Shown: in pieces, positions 1 to 12,500 of the stretch
Position numbering within the stretch: position 1 is the stretch's first letter
Layout: each line of letters opens with the position of its first letter
Origin: Enterobacter sp. RIT418
Lineage (GTDB): Bacteria; Pseudomonadota; Gammaproteobacteria; Enterobacterales; Enterobacteriaceae
NCBI RefSeq assembly: GCF_003057745.1
Contig: NZ_QBJD02000013.1
Coordinates: 78,355 to 142,354 of the forward strand
Length of the DNA: 64,000 nucleotides
Direction of reading: 5' to 3'
Program-made: the position numbers and the translations under genes
Notes under the pieces: generated by a model
Told to the model about the DNA's origin: nothing
Databases searched by the model: none
The model's input: only the letters and a program-made list of their open reading frames with translations

Positions 1-438
1 GACGACCAGATCCAGCTCAACGTGAACGCGCCAATTTACCAGGGCGGAGCCGTTTCAGCCCGCGTCCAGCAGGCCCAGGGCGCACGCGCGATGGCCGCCT
101 CGCAGGTCGATCAGGCCCGTTTCGACGTGCTGCAGAAAGCCTCCGTCGCCCAGGCCGACTGGGCGGGGGCGCGCGGACGCATGCAGGCCGGCATACAGCA
201 GCTGAATAATGCCCTGCGCACGCGCGACGTTTATAAAAATGAATACACCCTGAGCAAAAGAAGTATCAACGATTTACTCAGCGTTGAGCAGGACGTCTGG
301 CAGTCAACGCTGTCGAAAATCTCAGCAGAATATGACGGCTGGAGCGCAGCAATTAATTACGCTTCCGCTATCGATAATTTAATGCCAATCACCGGCATTG
401 AAAAAAACGCTGAAGCAAAACTACCTAGTTTGAGTTAG
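1..438 (+). CDS. TolC-family outer membrane channel of the type I secretion system (3' end only)
   Basis: The gene enters from the left edge in frame 1, so only its last 145 residues are visible and the start is outside the window. The residues are typical of the C-terminal half of TolC-type outer-membrane factors: an NxPIYQGG motif near the start of the visible part, which corresponds to the second beta-barrel strand pair, then long alanine- and glutamine-rich amphipathic helices (Q-x-x-Q-A heptads) and the RSINDLLSVEQDVW segment that recurs near the end of TolC/LapE-type proteins. It would form the outer-membrane duct for the giant adhesin encoded 123 bp downstream. With the ABC and HlyD-type genes after the adhesin it completes a tripartite type I secretion system. 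An ordinary efflux TolC is possible from sequence alone, but the position makes a dedicated secretion role much more likely. Confidence 0.9.
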   Translation, partial: DDQIQLNVNAPIYQGGAVSARVQQAQGARAMAASQVDQARFDVLQKASVAQADWAGARGRMQAGIQQLNNALRTRDVYKNEYTLSKRSINDLLSVEQDVWQSTLSKISAEYDGWSAAINYASAIDNLMPITGIEKNAEAKLPSLS

Positions 439-561
439 GTGAACGCGGAGTCATCCGCAGAAAAAATAAAACCGTATCGTATGGGATTATTTCCCAGGGA
501 CGACAATATCCGTCGGTCGGAAATATCTGCCTGACGCGTACGCCTGCAAGGAGTCTAAAAA

Positions 562-3500
562 ATGAGTCACGTTAAGATTGTTGATGTCATCATTCGTAAA
601 ACGGCTGAAAAAACGGTACTGACGGGAGAGGGAAATCTTTCCGTATCCGTGGCCTCACCGAGCGTTATTGAAATTCACGGTTCTGCCCAGGACGTGGCGC
701 GCTATATGCGCCAGGGTAAGGACCTGCTGATTTATATGAAAGATGGCAGCGTTATTCGATGCAATAACTATATTCTTGACGATCCTGAGGGTAAAAACCA
801 CTCCGAACTGGTGTTTAACGACCAGCAGGAACTGACGCATATCTCCTTCGCGGATACGGGCGAAGCCAGCGGCCTGGCGATGACCGAACTCACCGCGCAG
901 GCAACGCCAATCAGCAGTATTGAGCCGTTCCTCGCACAGGAGAGCGTGCTCGGCGATGCGCCGTGGGGCTGGCTTGCCGGTGCGGCGCTCGGCGGCGGCG
1001 CGATTGGCGCGCTTCTCGCGCACGGCGGCGACGGCGACACCAAAACCGAAGTGATCGACAACACGAAGGAAGTTGAAAGCGCGAAGCCAACCTTCCTGGT
1101 GACGGACAAAGCGGGTGATAAGCAGGGCGTGCTGACGGCGAAAGAGATCACCGACGATAATACCCCAACCTTTAGCGGAACCGGGCAGCCGGGCGCAACC
1201 ATCCAGATTAAAGACGCCAGCGGCAGCACCATCGCCAGCACCATGGTGGGCTCAAACGGCGCGTGGACGGTAAAACTGCCGACCCAGACCGACGGCGAGC
1301 ACACCTGGTCCGTGGTGCAGATCGACGGCAGCAAAACCACCCAGGCGGGCAGCATTACCGTGACCGTTTCCACCGCCGACGCCACCGTCACGCTGGCGAC
1401 AACGGCAGGGGATAACGTCATTAACTCCAGCGAGCAGTCGGCGGGCTTTACCCTGTCCGGCGCGAGCAAAAACCTGGCCGCGGGCACCGCCCTGACCGTA
1501 ACCCTGAACGGCAAAACCTACGCCGCGGAAGTGGGCGCAAACGGCGCGTGGAGCGTGAAGGTGCCGGCCGCCGACGCGGCCGCGCTGGGCGACGGCACCT
1601 GGACCGCCACCGTGAGCGGCAAAGACGCGGCGGGGAACACCGTCACCGGCAGCCAGACGCTCACCGTCGATACCGCCGCGCCAACGATCTCCGTCGACGC
1701 CATCGCACAGGACAATATTGTTAACGCCGCCGAACACGGCCAGCCGCTGACGATCGCCGGGAAAACCAACGCCGAAGCCGGGCAGATCGTCACCGTAACC
1801 CTCAACGGCAAAAATCACACCGCCACCGTGGGCAGCGACGGCAAATGGTCCGTCACCCTGAGCGCCAGCGACGTTAAGGCGCTGGCCGACGGCGATCACA
1901 CCCTGACGGTGAACGTCAGCGACAAGGCGGGGAACGGCACGTCCACCTCCGCGGAGTTCAGCGTGGACACCGCCGCGCCGGTGGTGACCATTAACAGCGT
2001 GGCGGGCGACGACATCCTCAACGCCACCGAGCAGGGCCACGCACAAATCATTACCGGCCACGCCAGCGGCGCGGCGGCGGGCGACGTGGTGACGTTGACG
2101 CTCGGCGGTAAAACCTATACCGGCGTCGTGCAGGCAGACGGCAGCTGGAGCGTTGGCGTTCCGGCATCCGGCATCAGCGCCCTGGGCGAAGGTGGACACA
2201 CCTTCTCCGTGACCGTCACCGACGCGGCGGGCAACACGGGCAGCGCCACGCACGGCGTGACCCTGAGCGGCAACCCGCCGGAATTCACCATCGACGCCCT
2301 GAGCCAGGACAACGTGCTGAACGCCCAGGAGGCGATGCAGCCGCTGGCCTTAAGCGGCACCAGCAATCTGCCGGACGGCAGCGCGATTACCGTCACCCTG
2401 AACGGTGTGGGCTATCCGGCAACCGTGACGAACGGCGTCTGGTCGGTTAACGTGCCGGTCACGGACGTGATTAACCTGGCGAACACGCTGTACACCGTGA
2501 GCGTCAGCGGCACCGACAGCGTCGGCAATACCGGCTCCGCCGAAGCGAACCTGCTGGTCGATACCGCGCTTCCGCAGGTGATTATTAACACCTTCGCGGG
2601 CGATAACCTGGTCAACAGCAGCGAAGTGAGCGTCGACCAGGTCCTGAGCGGGCGCGTCACCGGCGCGGCGGCGGGCGATACCGTCACCATCAGCGCGGGC
2701 GGCAAAACCTACACCGCGAAGGTCGGCAGCGATCTGACCTGGAGCGTCACCGTTCCGTCCGCGGACCTGACCCAGTTCGGCGACGGCGATCTCACCTTCA
2801 CGGCCTCGGTCACTAACGCCCACGGCAACACCGGCACCGGCGAGCGCGATATCAACATCAACGCCAACCAGCCGGGCCTGCGGGTGAACACCATTTCCGG
2901 CGATGACGTGATCAACGCCATCGAACAGCAGCAGGATTTAACCGTCACCGGCACCAGCAGCCATTTGGCCGCAGGCGCGCAGGTCACCGTCACCATCAAC
3001 GGCATTGACTACCCGGCGGTCATTACGGCCAGCGGCAGCTGGCAGATCGGCGTTCCGGCGGCGGATCTGCAGAACTGGGCGGCGGGCGATGTTGACGTAA
3101 AAATTTACGCCAAAGACACGTGGGGCAACGAAGCCTCTGCCGACCACCACATCGCGCTGGATCTTAACGCCGTGGCGGTGACCGTGGACACGGTGAGCGC
3201 GGACGACATGATCAACGCCGCCGAGAAGGGGGCCGACCTGACGCTCTCCGGCAAAACGCAGTGCGTGGAGGCGGGCCAGACCGTGGTGGTGAAATTCGCC
3301 GACCAGACCTTCACCGCGCAGGTCCAGCAGGACGGAAGCTGGAGCCTGATCGTTCCCGCGGCCGCGATGGACGGCCTGAGCGACGGCCGCGCGCAGATTA
3401 GCGTGAGCGTCACCAACGTTAGCGGCAACAGCGCCGACGCCTCGCGCGTGGTTGTGGTAGATACCCAGCCGCCGGCCATCACCCTCGACAACCTGACGTC

Positions 3501-6500
3501 CGACAACATCATTAACGCCGCCGAAGCGCAGCAGCCGCTCACGGTGAGCGGAACCACCACTGCCGAAGTGGGCCAGACCGTCACCGTGACCCTCAACGGC
3601 AAGCAGTACACGACGACGGTGCAAAGCGGCGGAACCTGGCAGCTGGACGTGCCGGCGGCCGACGTGGGCGCGCTGGCCGACGGCAAGGTAACGGTGACCG
3701 CCAGCGTTAGCGACGTGGCGGGCAACGGCAGCAGCGTCGACCGCATCGGGCTGGTGGACGCCACCGTGCCGCAGGTGACGATCGATGATTTCGTCACCAG
3801 CACCAACACCATCAACCACATCGCCCATTCGCAGGCGCAGATCCTGAGCGGCTCCGTCACCGGCGCGGACGCGGGCGATCGCGTCACGATTACCATCAAT
3901 AACGTGGACTACACCACGGTGGTCGACGCGGCGGGCCGCTGGAGCCTGGGCCTGCCTGCGTCCGTCGTGCAGGGGCTGGCGGACGGCACCTGGCCGGTCA
4001 GCGTCACCGTGACGGATAAATCGGGCAACACCGGCAGCGGCTCGCTGGACGTGGTGGTGAACACCTCTACGCCAGTCATTGCTATCGACACGCTGGCCGC
4101 GGATGACGTGATTAACGCCAGCGAAAAAGGGGCCGATCTGCGCCTCTCCGGCACCAGCAACCAGCCGCAGGGCACGACCATTACGCTCACCCTCAACGGC
4201 ATCCACTACACCGCCACCACGGCGGCTGACGGCAGCTGGAGCGTCAACGTGCCGGCCTCCGCCGTGGGCGCGCTGGGCGAAGCGAGCTATACCGTTACCG
4301 CCAGCGTCACGGACAGCGTCGGCAATACCGCCTCTGCCAGCCACGACGTGCTGGTGGACAGCTCCCTGCCGGTAGTGACCATTAACACCCTGGCGGGCGA
4401 CAACATCGTCAACGCGGCGGAAGTGGCCGCGGGCCAGGCGCTGACCGGGAAGGTCAGCAACGCGGCGGCGGGCGATACGGTCACCGTGACGCTCGGCGGC
4501 AAAACCTACACCGCCGTGGTGCAGAGCGATCTCACCTGGAGCCTGCCGCTGACTCAAGCACAGCTTACCGCGCTGGGCAACGGCGAGCTGACCGTGACGG
4601 CGAGCGTCACCAACGCCCACGGCAATACCGGTTCCTCCACGCTGGATATCACCATTGACGCCCAGCTGCCGGGCCTGCGCTTCGACACCGTGGCGGGCGA
4701 TGACGTGATCAACATCATCGAGCACGGCCAGAACCTGATTATCTCCGGTTCCAGCACCGATCTGGCGGCGGGCAGCATCGTCACCGTCAACGTGAACGGC
4801 AAAGGCTACCCGGCCACCGTGCTGGCGGACGGCACCTGGCAGGCGGCAATTCCGGCGGCGGACGTGGGCCAGTGGGCCGACGGCAAGCTGACGATTACCG
4901 CCAGCGCCCAGGACAGCGCCCAGAACCCGGTGAACATCGGTACCATCGTCGACGTCGACCTGGCGCCGGTCGCGATTAGCATTGACGCCATCGCCACCGA
5001 CGACGCGATCAACGCGGCGGAAAAAGGCCAGAATCTGGTGCTGTCCGGCACCACGGCGAACGTGGAAGCGGGGCAGACCGTAAGCGTGACCTTCGGCGGG
5101 AAAACCTACACCGCGAAGGTGGACGCGGAAGGCAAGTGGACGACTACCGTGCCGTCGGCGGATCTGGCGGGGCTGAAGGACGGCGACGCCAGCGTGCAGG
5201 TGAGCGTGAGCAACGTGAACGGCAACGGCGCATCCGCGGGCCGCGAGTACAGCGTGGACGCGACCGCGCCAGCGGTTACCATTGATACCGTCAGCGGCGA
5301 CAACATGCTGAACGCCGCGGAGGCCGGGGCCGATCTGACCCTGAGCGGCACCTCCAGCGCGCAGGCGGGACAAACCGTCACCGTTGCCTTCAACGGCAAG
5401 CAGTACACCGCGCAGGTGCAGGCGGACGGCACCTGGTCGCTGAACGTTCCGGCGGCGGATATGGCGGGCATCGCCGACGGCAATGCGGCCATTACCGCCT
5501 CCGTGAGCGACAAGGCGGGCAACCCGGCCAGCGCCAATGCCTCGGTGCTGGTGGACATCACCGTGCCGAAAATCACCTTCGACACCCTCGCGGACGACGT
5601 GATTAACCTTGCCGAGCACGGCCAGGCGCTGATCGTTTCCGGGAAGGTGACGGGCGCGCAGGCGGGCGACGTGGTGACCGTGAACCTGAACGGTAAAGAC
5701 TACACCGCCATTCTCGACGCGGCGGGCAGCTGGAGCGTGGGCGTTCCGGCCGCGGACGTCGGGGCGCTGGCCAATACCAACTACACCCTGACCGCGACGG
5801 TGACGGACAGGGCGGGCAACAGCGGCAGCGCACAGCACGATCTCGGCGTCGCCCTGACCGCGCCGACGCTCGCCATCAACACCATCGCCGGTGATGACGT
5901 GATTAACGCCCTCGAGAAAGGGGCCGACCTGGTGCTTTCCGGCACCAGCAACCAGCCGCAGGGCATCACCGTGACGGTAACCCTGAACGGCATCAGCTAC
6001 TCCGCCACCACGGCGGCCGACGGCAGCTGGAGCGTGACCGTTCCGGCCTCCGCCGTCGGCGGGCTTGGCGAAGCGAACTACACCGTGAGCGCCTCCGTGA
6101 CCGACGAGGCGGGCAACAGCACCAGCGCCGCGCATCATGTGCAGGTGGACAGCGCCCTGCCGGTCGTCACCATCAACGCCATTGCTACCGACGACGTAAT
6201 TAACGCCCAGGAGCTGGCGGCGGGTCAGACCATCAGCGGCAGGGTAGCAAACGCCGAAGCGGGCAACACCGTGACGGTCACCCTTGGCGGCAACACCTAC
6301 ACCACCACCGTGCAGAGCGATCTGACCTGGAAGGTTGACGTCTCCGCGGACGACCTCAAGGCGCTGGGCAACGGCGACCTGTCCGTCACCGCGAGCGTGA
6401 CCAACGGCCACGGCAACGCCGGCAGCGGCGATCGCGATATCACCATCGACGCTAACCTGCCGGGCCTGCGCGTGGATACCGTGGCAGGCGACGACGTGAT

Positions 6501-9500
6501 CAACAGCATCGAGCACGGGCAGAACCTGATTATCACCGGCAGCAGCGACGGCCTGACGGCGGGCACGGCGCTGACCGTCACCGTCAACGGCAAAACCTAC
6601 CCGGCCGTGGTGCTGGCGGACGGCACCTGGGTCGCGGCGGTTCCGGCTGCGGACGTGGGCGCGCTGGCGGCGGGCAAGCTGGTCATTACCGTTGAAGGCC
6701 AGAGCAGCGCGGGCAATCCGGTCTCTATCGGCCACGGCGTGACCGTCGATCTGGCCGACGTGGCCATCAGCGTGAACGCCATCGCAACCGACGACGTAAT
6801 CAACGCGGCGGAGAAAGGCGCGGACCTGGTGCTTTCGGGCCTCACCGCCAACGTGGAAGAAAACCAGACCGTCACCATCACCTTCGGCGGGAAAACCTAC
6901 ACCGCGAAGGTGGACGCGGAAGGCAAGTGGACGACTACCGTGCCGTCGGCGGATCTGGCGGGTCTGAAGGACGGCGACGCCAGCGTGCAGGTGAGCGTGA
7001 GCAACGTGAACGGCAACAGCGCCTCGGCGGGCCGCGAGTACAGCGTGGACGCCACCGCGCCGTCCGTGGTGATTGATATCGTCAGCGATAACAATATTGT
7101 CAACGCGCAGGAAGCGCAGTCCGATCTCACCATTCACGGCACCAGCAATGCCGAAGCGGGCCAGACGGTGACCGTCACCCTTGGCAGCAAATCCTGGACC
7201 ACGACCGTGGGCGCGGACGGCAGCTGGACGCTGGACGTCCCGGCGGCGGACGTCGGCGCGCTGGCGGACGGCAGCTACACCATCGGGGCATCGGTGGCGG
7301 ACAAGGCGGGCAACCCGGCCTCCACCGCGCGCGACGTGCTGGTGGACACTACCGTGCCGCAGCTCACCATCAACCGCGTCTCCGACGATGACGTGATCAA
7401 CAGCGTTGAGCACGGCCAGGCGCTGACCGTTAGCGGCAGCGCCACCGGCGCACAGGCGGGCGACGTGGTGACCGTGACCCTCAACAATAAATCCTACACC
7501 GCGACGCTGGACGCGGCGGGCAACTGGACCATCGGGGTACCGGCTGCCGACGTTGGCGCGCTGGTCGCCGGGGATTACACCATCACCGCCACCGTCACCG
7601 ACAGGGCGGGGAACAGCGACAGCGAAACGCACGACATCAACGTGAACCTGACCGCCCCGGTGCTGACCATCGACACCGTCTCCGGCGACGACGTGATCAA
7701 CAGCGTTGAGAAGACGCAGAATCTGGTCATTAGCGGCACGGCGACCGGCCTTGCGTCGGGCGCCGTCGTCACGGTGATGCTGAACGGCAAAGCCTACAGC
7801 GCGACGGTGGACGGCAGCGGCAAGTGGACCACCACCGTACCGGCCGACCAGGTTTCCGGCCTGGGCGAAGCGCTCTACGCGATTACCGCCACGGCGACCG
7901 ACGCGGTGGGCAACAGCGGCAGCGCGTCGCATACCGTGACCGTGGAGTCCGTGCTGCCTGGCGTGACCATCAACGCCATCGCCACGGACGACGTGATCAA
8001 CGCGGGCGAAGTGGGCGCGGGCCAGACCATCAGCGGCAAGGTCATCAACGCCGAAGCGGGCAACACCGTAACGGTGACCGTGGGCGGCAAAACCTATACC
8101 ACCACCGTGCAGAGCGATCTGACCTGGAAGGTGGACGTCTCCGCGGACGATCTCAAGGCGCTGGGCGACGGCGATCTGACCGTCACCGCGAGCGTCACCA
8201 ACGGCGTGAACAACACCGGCTCGGCGGATCGTGACATTACCATTGACGCCAACCTGCCGGGCCTGCGCGTGGACGTGGTGGCGGGCGACGACGTGATCAA
8301 CAGCATCGAGCACGGCCAGAACCTGATCGTTACCGGCAGCAGCGACGGCCTGACGGCGGGCACCGCCCTGACCGTGACCGTCAACGGCAAAACCTATGCG
8401 GCGACCGTGCTGGCGGACGGTACCTGGCGCGCGGCGGTTCCGTCTGCGGACGTGGGCGCGCTGGCGGCGGGCAGCGTGACGATTACCGTGGCGGGCCAGA
8501 GCACCGCGGGCAACCCGGTCACCATCAGCCACGACGTGACGGTGGATCTGGCGGCGGTTGCCATCAGCATCGACGCCATCACCTCTGACGACGTGATCAA
8601 CGCCGCGGAGAAAGGAACCGATCTGGTCCTCTCCGGCACCACCGCGCAGGTGGAAGAGAATCAGACCGTCACCATTACCTTCGGCGGCAAAACCTACACC
8701 GCCAAGGTCGACGCGGACGGCAAGTGGACCACCACCGTGCCGTCGGCGGACCTGGCGGGGCTGAAGGACGGCGACGCCAGCGTGCAGGTCAGCGTGAGCA
8801 ACGTGAACGGCAACGGTGCGTCCGCAGGCCGTGAATACAGCGTGGACGCCACCGCGCCGTCCGTCACCATCGGCACGATTGCCGGAGACGACGTGCTCAA
8901 CGCGGCGGAAGCGAAAGCGGATCTGACCATCAGCGGCACCAGCACGGCCGAAGCGGGCCAGACGGTGACCGTGACCCTGAACGGCAAAACCTACACCGCG
9001 AAGGTGGGCGCGGACGGCGGCTGGACGCTGGACGTACCGGCGGCGGACGTCGGCGCGCTGGCGGACGGCACGGCGACGATCACCGCCTCCGTGAGCGACA
9101 AGGCGGGCAACCCGGCCTCGGCTAACCACAACGTCACGGTGGACGTGACCGTTCCGGTGGTGACCATCAACACCATCGCGGAAGACGACGTGATCAACGC
9201 CACCGAGCACGGCCAGGCGCAGATTATCAGCGGCTCGGCGACCGGCGCGGCGGCGGGTGATAAGGTCACCGTGAGCATTGGCGGCAAGGACTACACCACC
9301 GTGCTGGACGCGGCGGGTAACTGGAGCGTCGGCGTGCCGGCGAGCGTGATTTCCGCACTCTCCGACGGCAAGGTGACGGTCAGCGTCAGCGTAACCGACG
9401 CGGCGGGCAACACCGGCAGCGGCACCCACGACGTGACCGTGGAGACCGGCCTGCCGTCGCTGAACTTTGACGCGATTTCCGGCGATAACGTGCTGAACGC

Positions 9501-12500
9501 GGTGGAAAAAGGTCAGGATCTGAGCGTGAGCGGCACCAGCGCCAACCTGAGCGCGGGCACCACCGTCACCGTGACCCTGAACGGCAAGCACTACACCGCC
9601 ACCACGGCGGCGGACGGCAGCTGGAGCCTGACGGTGCCGGCGGCGGATCTGGCGGCGCTGGGCGAGGCGAACTACACCCTGAGCGCGGCGGCGACCAACG
9701 GCGTCGGCAACGGCATCAGCAGCACCGCGAACCTGCAGGTGGATACCGCCCTGCCGACCGTGACCATCAGCACCGTGGCGGGCGATAACGTGATCAACGC
9801 CGCCGAAGTGGCGGTGGATCAGACCGTCAGCGGCAGGGTTGCCCACGCGGAAGCGGGCAACACCGTGACCGTGAAGATCGGCGGCAATACCTACACCACC
9901 ACCGTGCAGAGCGATCTGACCTGGAAGGTTGACGTCTCCGCGGACGATCTTAAGGCGCTGGGCAACGGCAGCCTGTCGATCGTTGCGACGGTCACCAACG
10001 GCCACGGCAACACCGGCAGCGGCGAGCGCGACATCACCATCGACGCCAACCTGCCGGGCCTGCGCGTGGACACCGTGGCGGGCGACGACGTGATCAACAG
10101 CATCGAGCACGGTCAGAACCTGATCGTTACCGGCAGCAGCGACGGCCTGACGGCGGGCACCGCCCTGACCGTGACCGTCAACGGCAAAACCTATCCGGCG
10201 ACCGTCCTCGCGGACGGCACCTGGCGCGCGGCGGTTCCGTCTGCGGACGTGGGCGCGTGGGCTGAAGGCACGGTAAAAATCACCGTCTCCGGCGACAGCG
10301 CGGCGGGTAACCCTGTCACCATCACCCACGACGTGACCGTGGATCTGGCGACGGTCGCCATCAGCATCGACGCCATCGCCACCGACGACGCGATCAACGC
10401 CGCGGAAAAAGGCGCGGATCTGGTGCTGTCCGGCACGACGCTTAACGTCGAGGCGGGCCAGACCGTGACCGTGAGCATGGGCGGTAAGATTTATACCGCG
10501 AAGGTCGACGCGAACGACAGGTGGACGGTCACCGTGCCGTCGGCGGATCTGGCGGGGCTGAAGGACGGCGACGCCAGCGTGCAGGTGAGCGTGACCAACG
10601 TGAACGGCAACGGCGCCTCCGCAGGACGCGAGTACAGCGTGGATGCGACCGCACCCGTTGTGACAATCCACACCGTTGCCGGAGACGACGTGCTCAACGC
10701 GGCGGAAGCGAAAGCGGATCTGACCATCAGCGGCACCAGCACGGCCGAAGCGGGCCAGACGGTGACCGTCAGCCTGAACGGCAAAACCTATACCGCGAAG
10801 GTGGGTGCGGACGGCGGCTGGACGCTGGATGTTCCGGCGGCGGACGTCGGCGCGCTGGCGGACGGCACGGCGACGATTACCGCCTCCGTTTCTGACAAGG
10901 CGGGCAACCCGGCCTCGGCTAACCATAACGTCACGGTGGACGTGACCGTTCCGGTGGTGACCATCAACGCCATCGCGGAAGACGACGTGATCAACGCCAC
11001 CGAGCACGGCCAGGCGCAGATTATCAGCGGCTCGGCGACCGGCGCGGCGGCGGGTGATAAGGTCACCGTGAGCATTGGCGGCAAGGACTACACCACCGTG
11101 CTGGACGCGGCGGGGAACTGGAGCGTCGGCGTGCCGGCGAGCGTGATTTCCGCGCTCTCCGACGGCAAGGTGACGGTCAGCGTCAGCGTGACCGACGCGG
11201 CGGGCAACACCGGCAGCGGCACCCACGACGTGACCGTGGAGACCGGCCTGCCGTCGCTGAACGTCGACGCGATTTCCGGCGATAACGTGCTGAACGCGGT
11301 GGAAAAAGGCCAGGATCTGAGCGTGAGCGGCACCAGCGCCAACCTGAGCGCGGGCACCACCGTCACCGTGACCCTGAACGGCAAGCACTACACCGCCACC
11401 ACGGCGGCGGACGGCAGCTGGAGCCTGACGGTGCCGGCGGCGGATCTGGCGGCGCTGGGCGAGGCGAACTACACCCTGAGCGCGGCGGCGACTAACGGCG
11501 TGGGCAACGGCATCAGCAGCACCGCGAACCTGCAGGTGGATACCGCCCTGCCGACCGTGACGATCAATGCCATCGCCACGGATAACATCATCAACGCCGC
11601 CGAGGTGGCGGTGGATCAAAGCATCAGCGGCAGGGTTGCCCACGCGGAAGCGGGCAACACCGTGACCGTGAAGATCGGCGGCAACACCTACACCGCCGTT
11701 GTGCAGAGCGATCTGACCTGGACGGTGAACGTTCCGGCTGACGTGCTGAAGGCGCTCGGCAACGGCGATCTGACCGTGACCGCGAGCGTGACTAACGGCC
11801 ACGGCAACACCGGCAGCGGCGAGCGCGACATCACCATCGACGCCAACCTGCCGGGCCTGCGCGTGGACGTGGTTGCGGGCGACGACGTGATCAACAGCAT
11901 CGAGCACGGGCAGAACCTGATCGTTACCGGCAGCAGCGACGGCCTGACGGCGGGCACCGCCCTGACCGTGACCGTCAACGGCAAAACCTATGCGGCGACC
12001 GTGCTGGCGAACGGCACCTGGAGCGCGGCGGTTCCGTCTGCGGACGTGGGCGCGCTGGCGGCGGGCAACCTGACGATTACCGTGGCGGGCCAGAGCACCG
12101 CGGGCAACCCGGTCACCATCAGCCACGACGTGACGGTGGATCTGGCGGCGGTCGCCATCAGCATTAACGCCATCGCCACCGACGACGTGATTAACGCGGC
12201 GGAAAAAGGCGCGGATCTGGTGCTGTCCGGTCTCACCACCAACGTGGAAGAGGATCAGACCGTTACCATTACCTTCGGCGGCAAGACCTACACCGCGAAG
12301 GTCGACGCGGACGGCAAGTGGACGGCCACCGTGCCGTCGGCGGATCTGGCGGGGCTGAAGGACGGCGACGCCAGCGTGCAGGTGAGCGTGACCAACGTCA
12401 ACGGCAACGGTGCGTCCGCAGGCCGCGAGTACAGCGTGGACGCGACGGCGCCAACGGTGACGATTGACGCTATTGCGGCGGACAACACCATCAACCGCGA

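Noticed and set aside
446..460. Hairpin GCGGA-GTCA-TCCGC between the TolC-like gene and the adhesin as terminator
   Set aside because: The stem is only 5 bp and is followed by A residues rather than T on the coding strand, so it is unlikely to stop transcription toward the adhesin.
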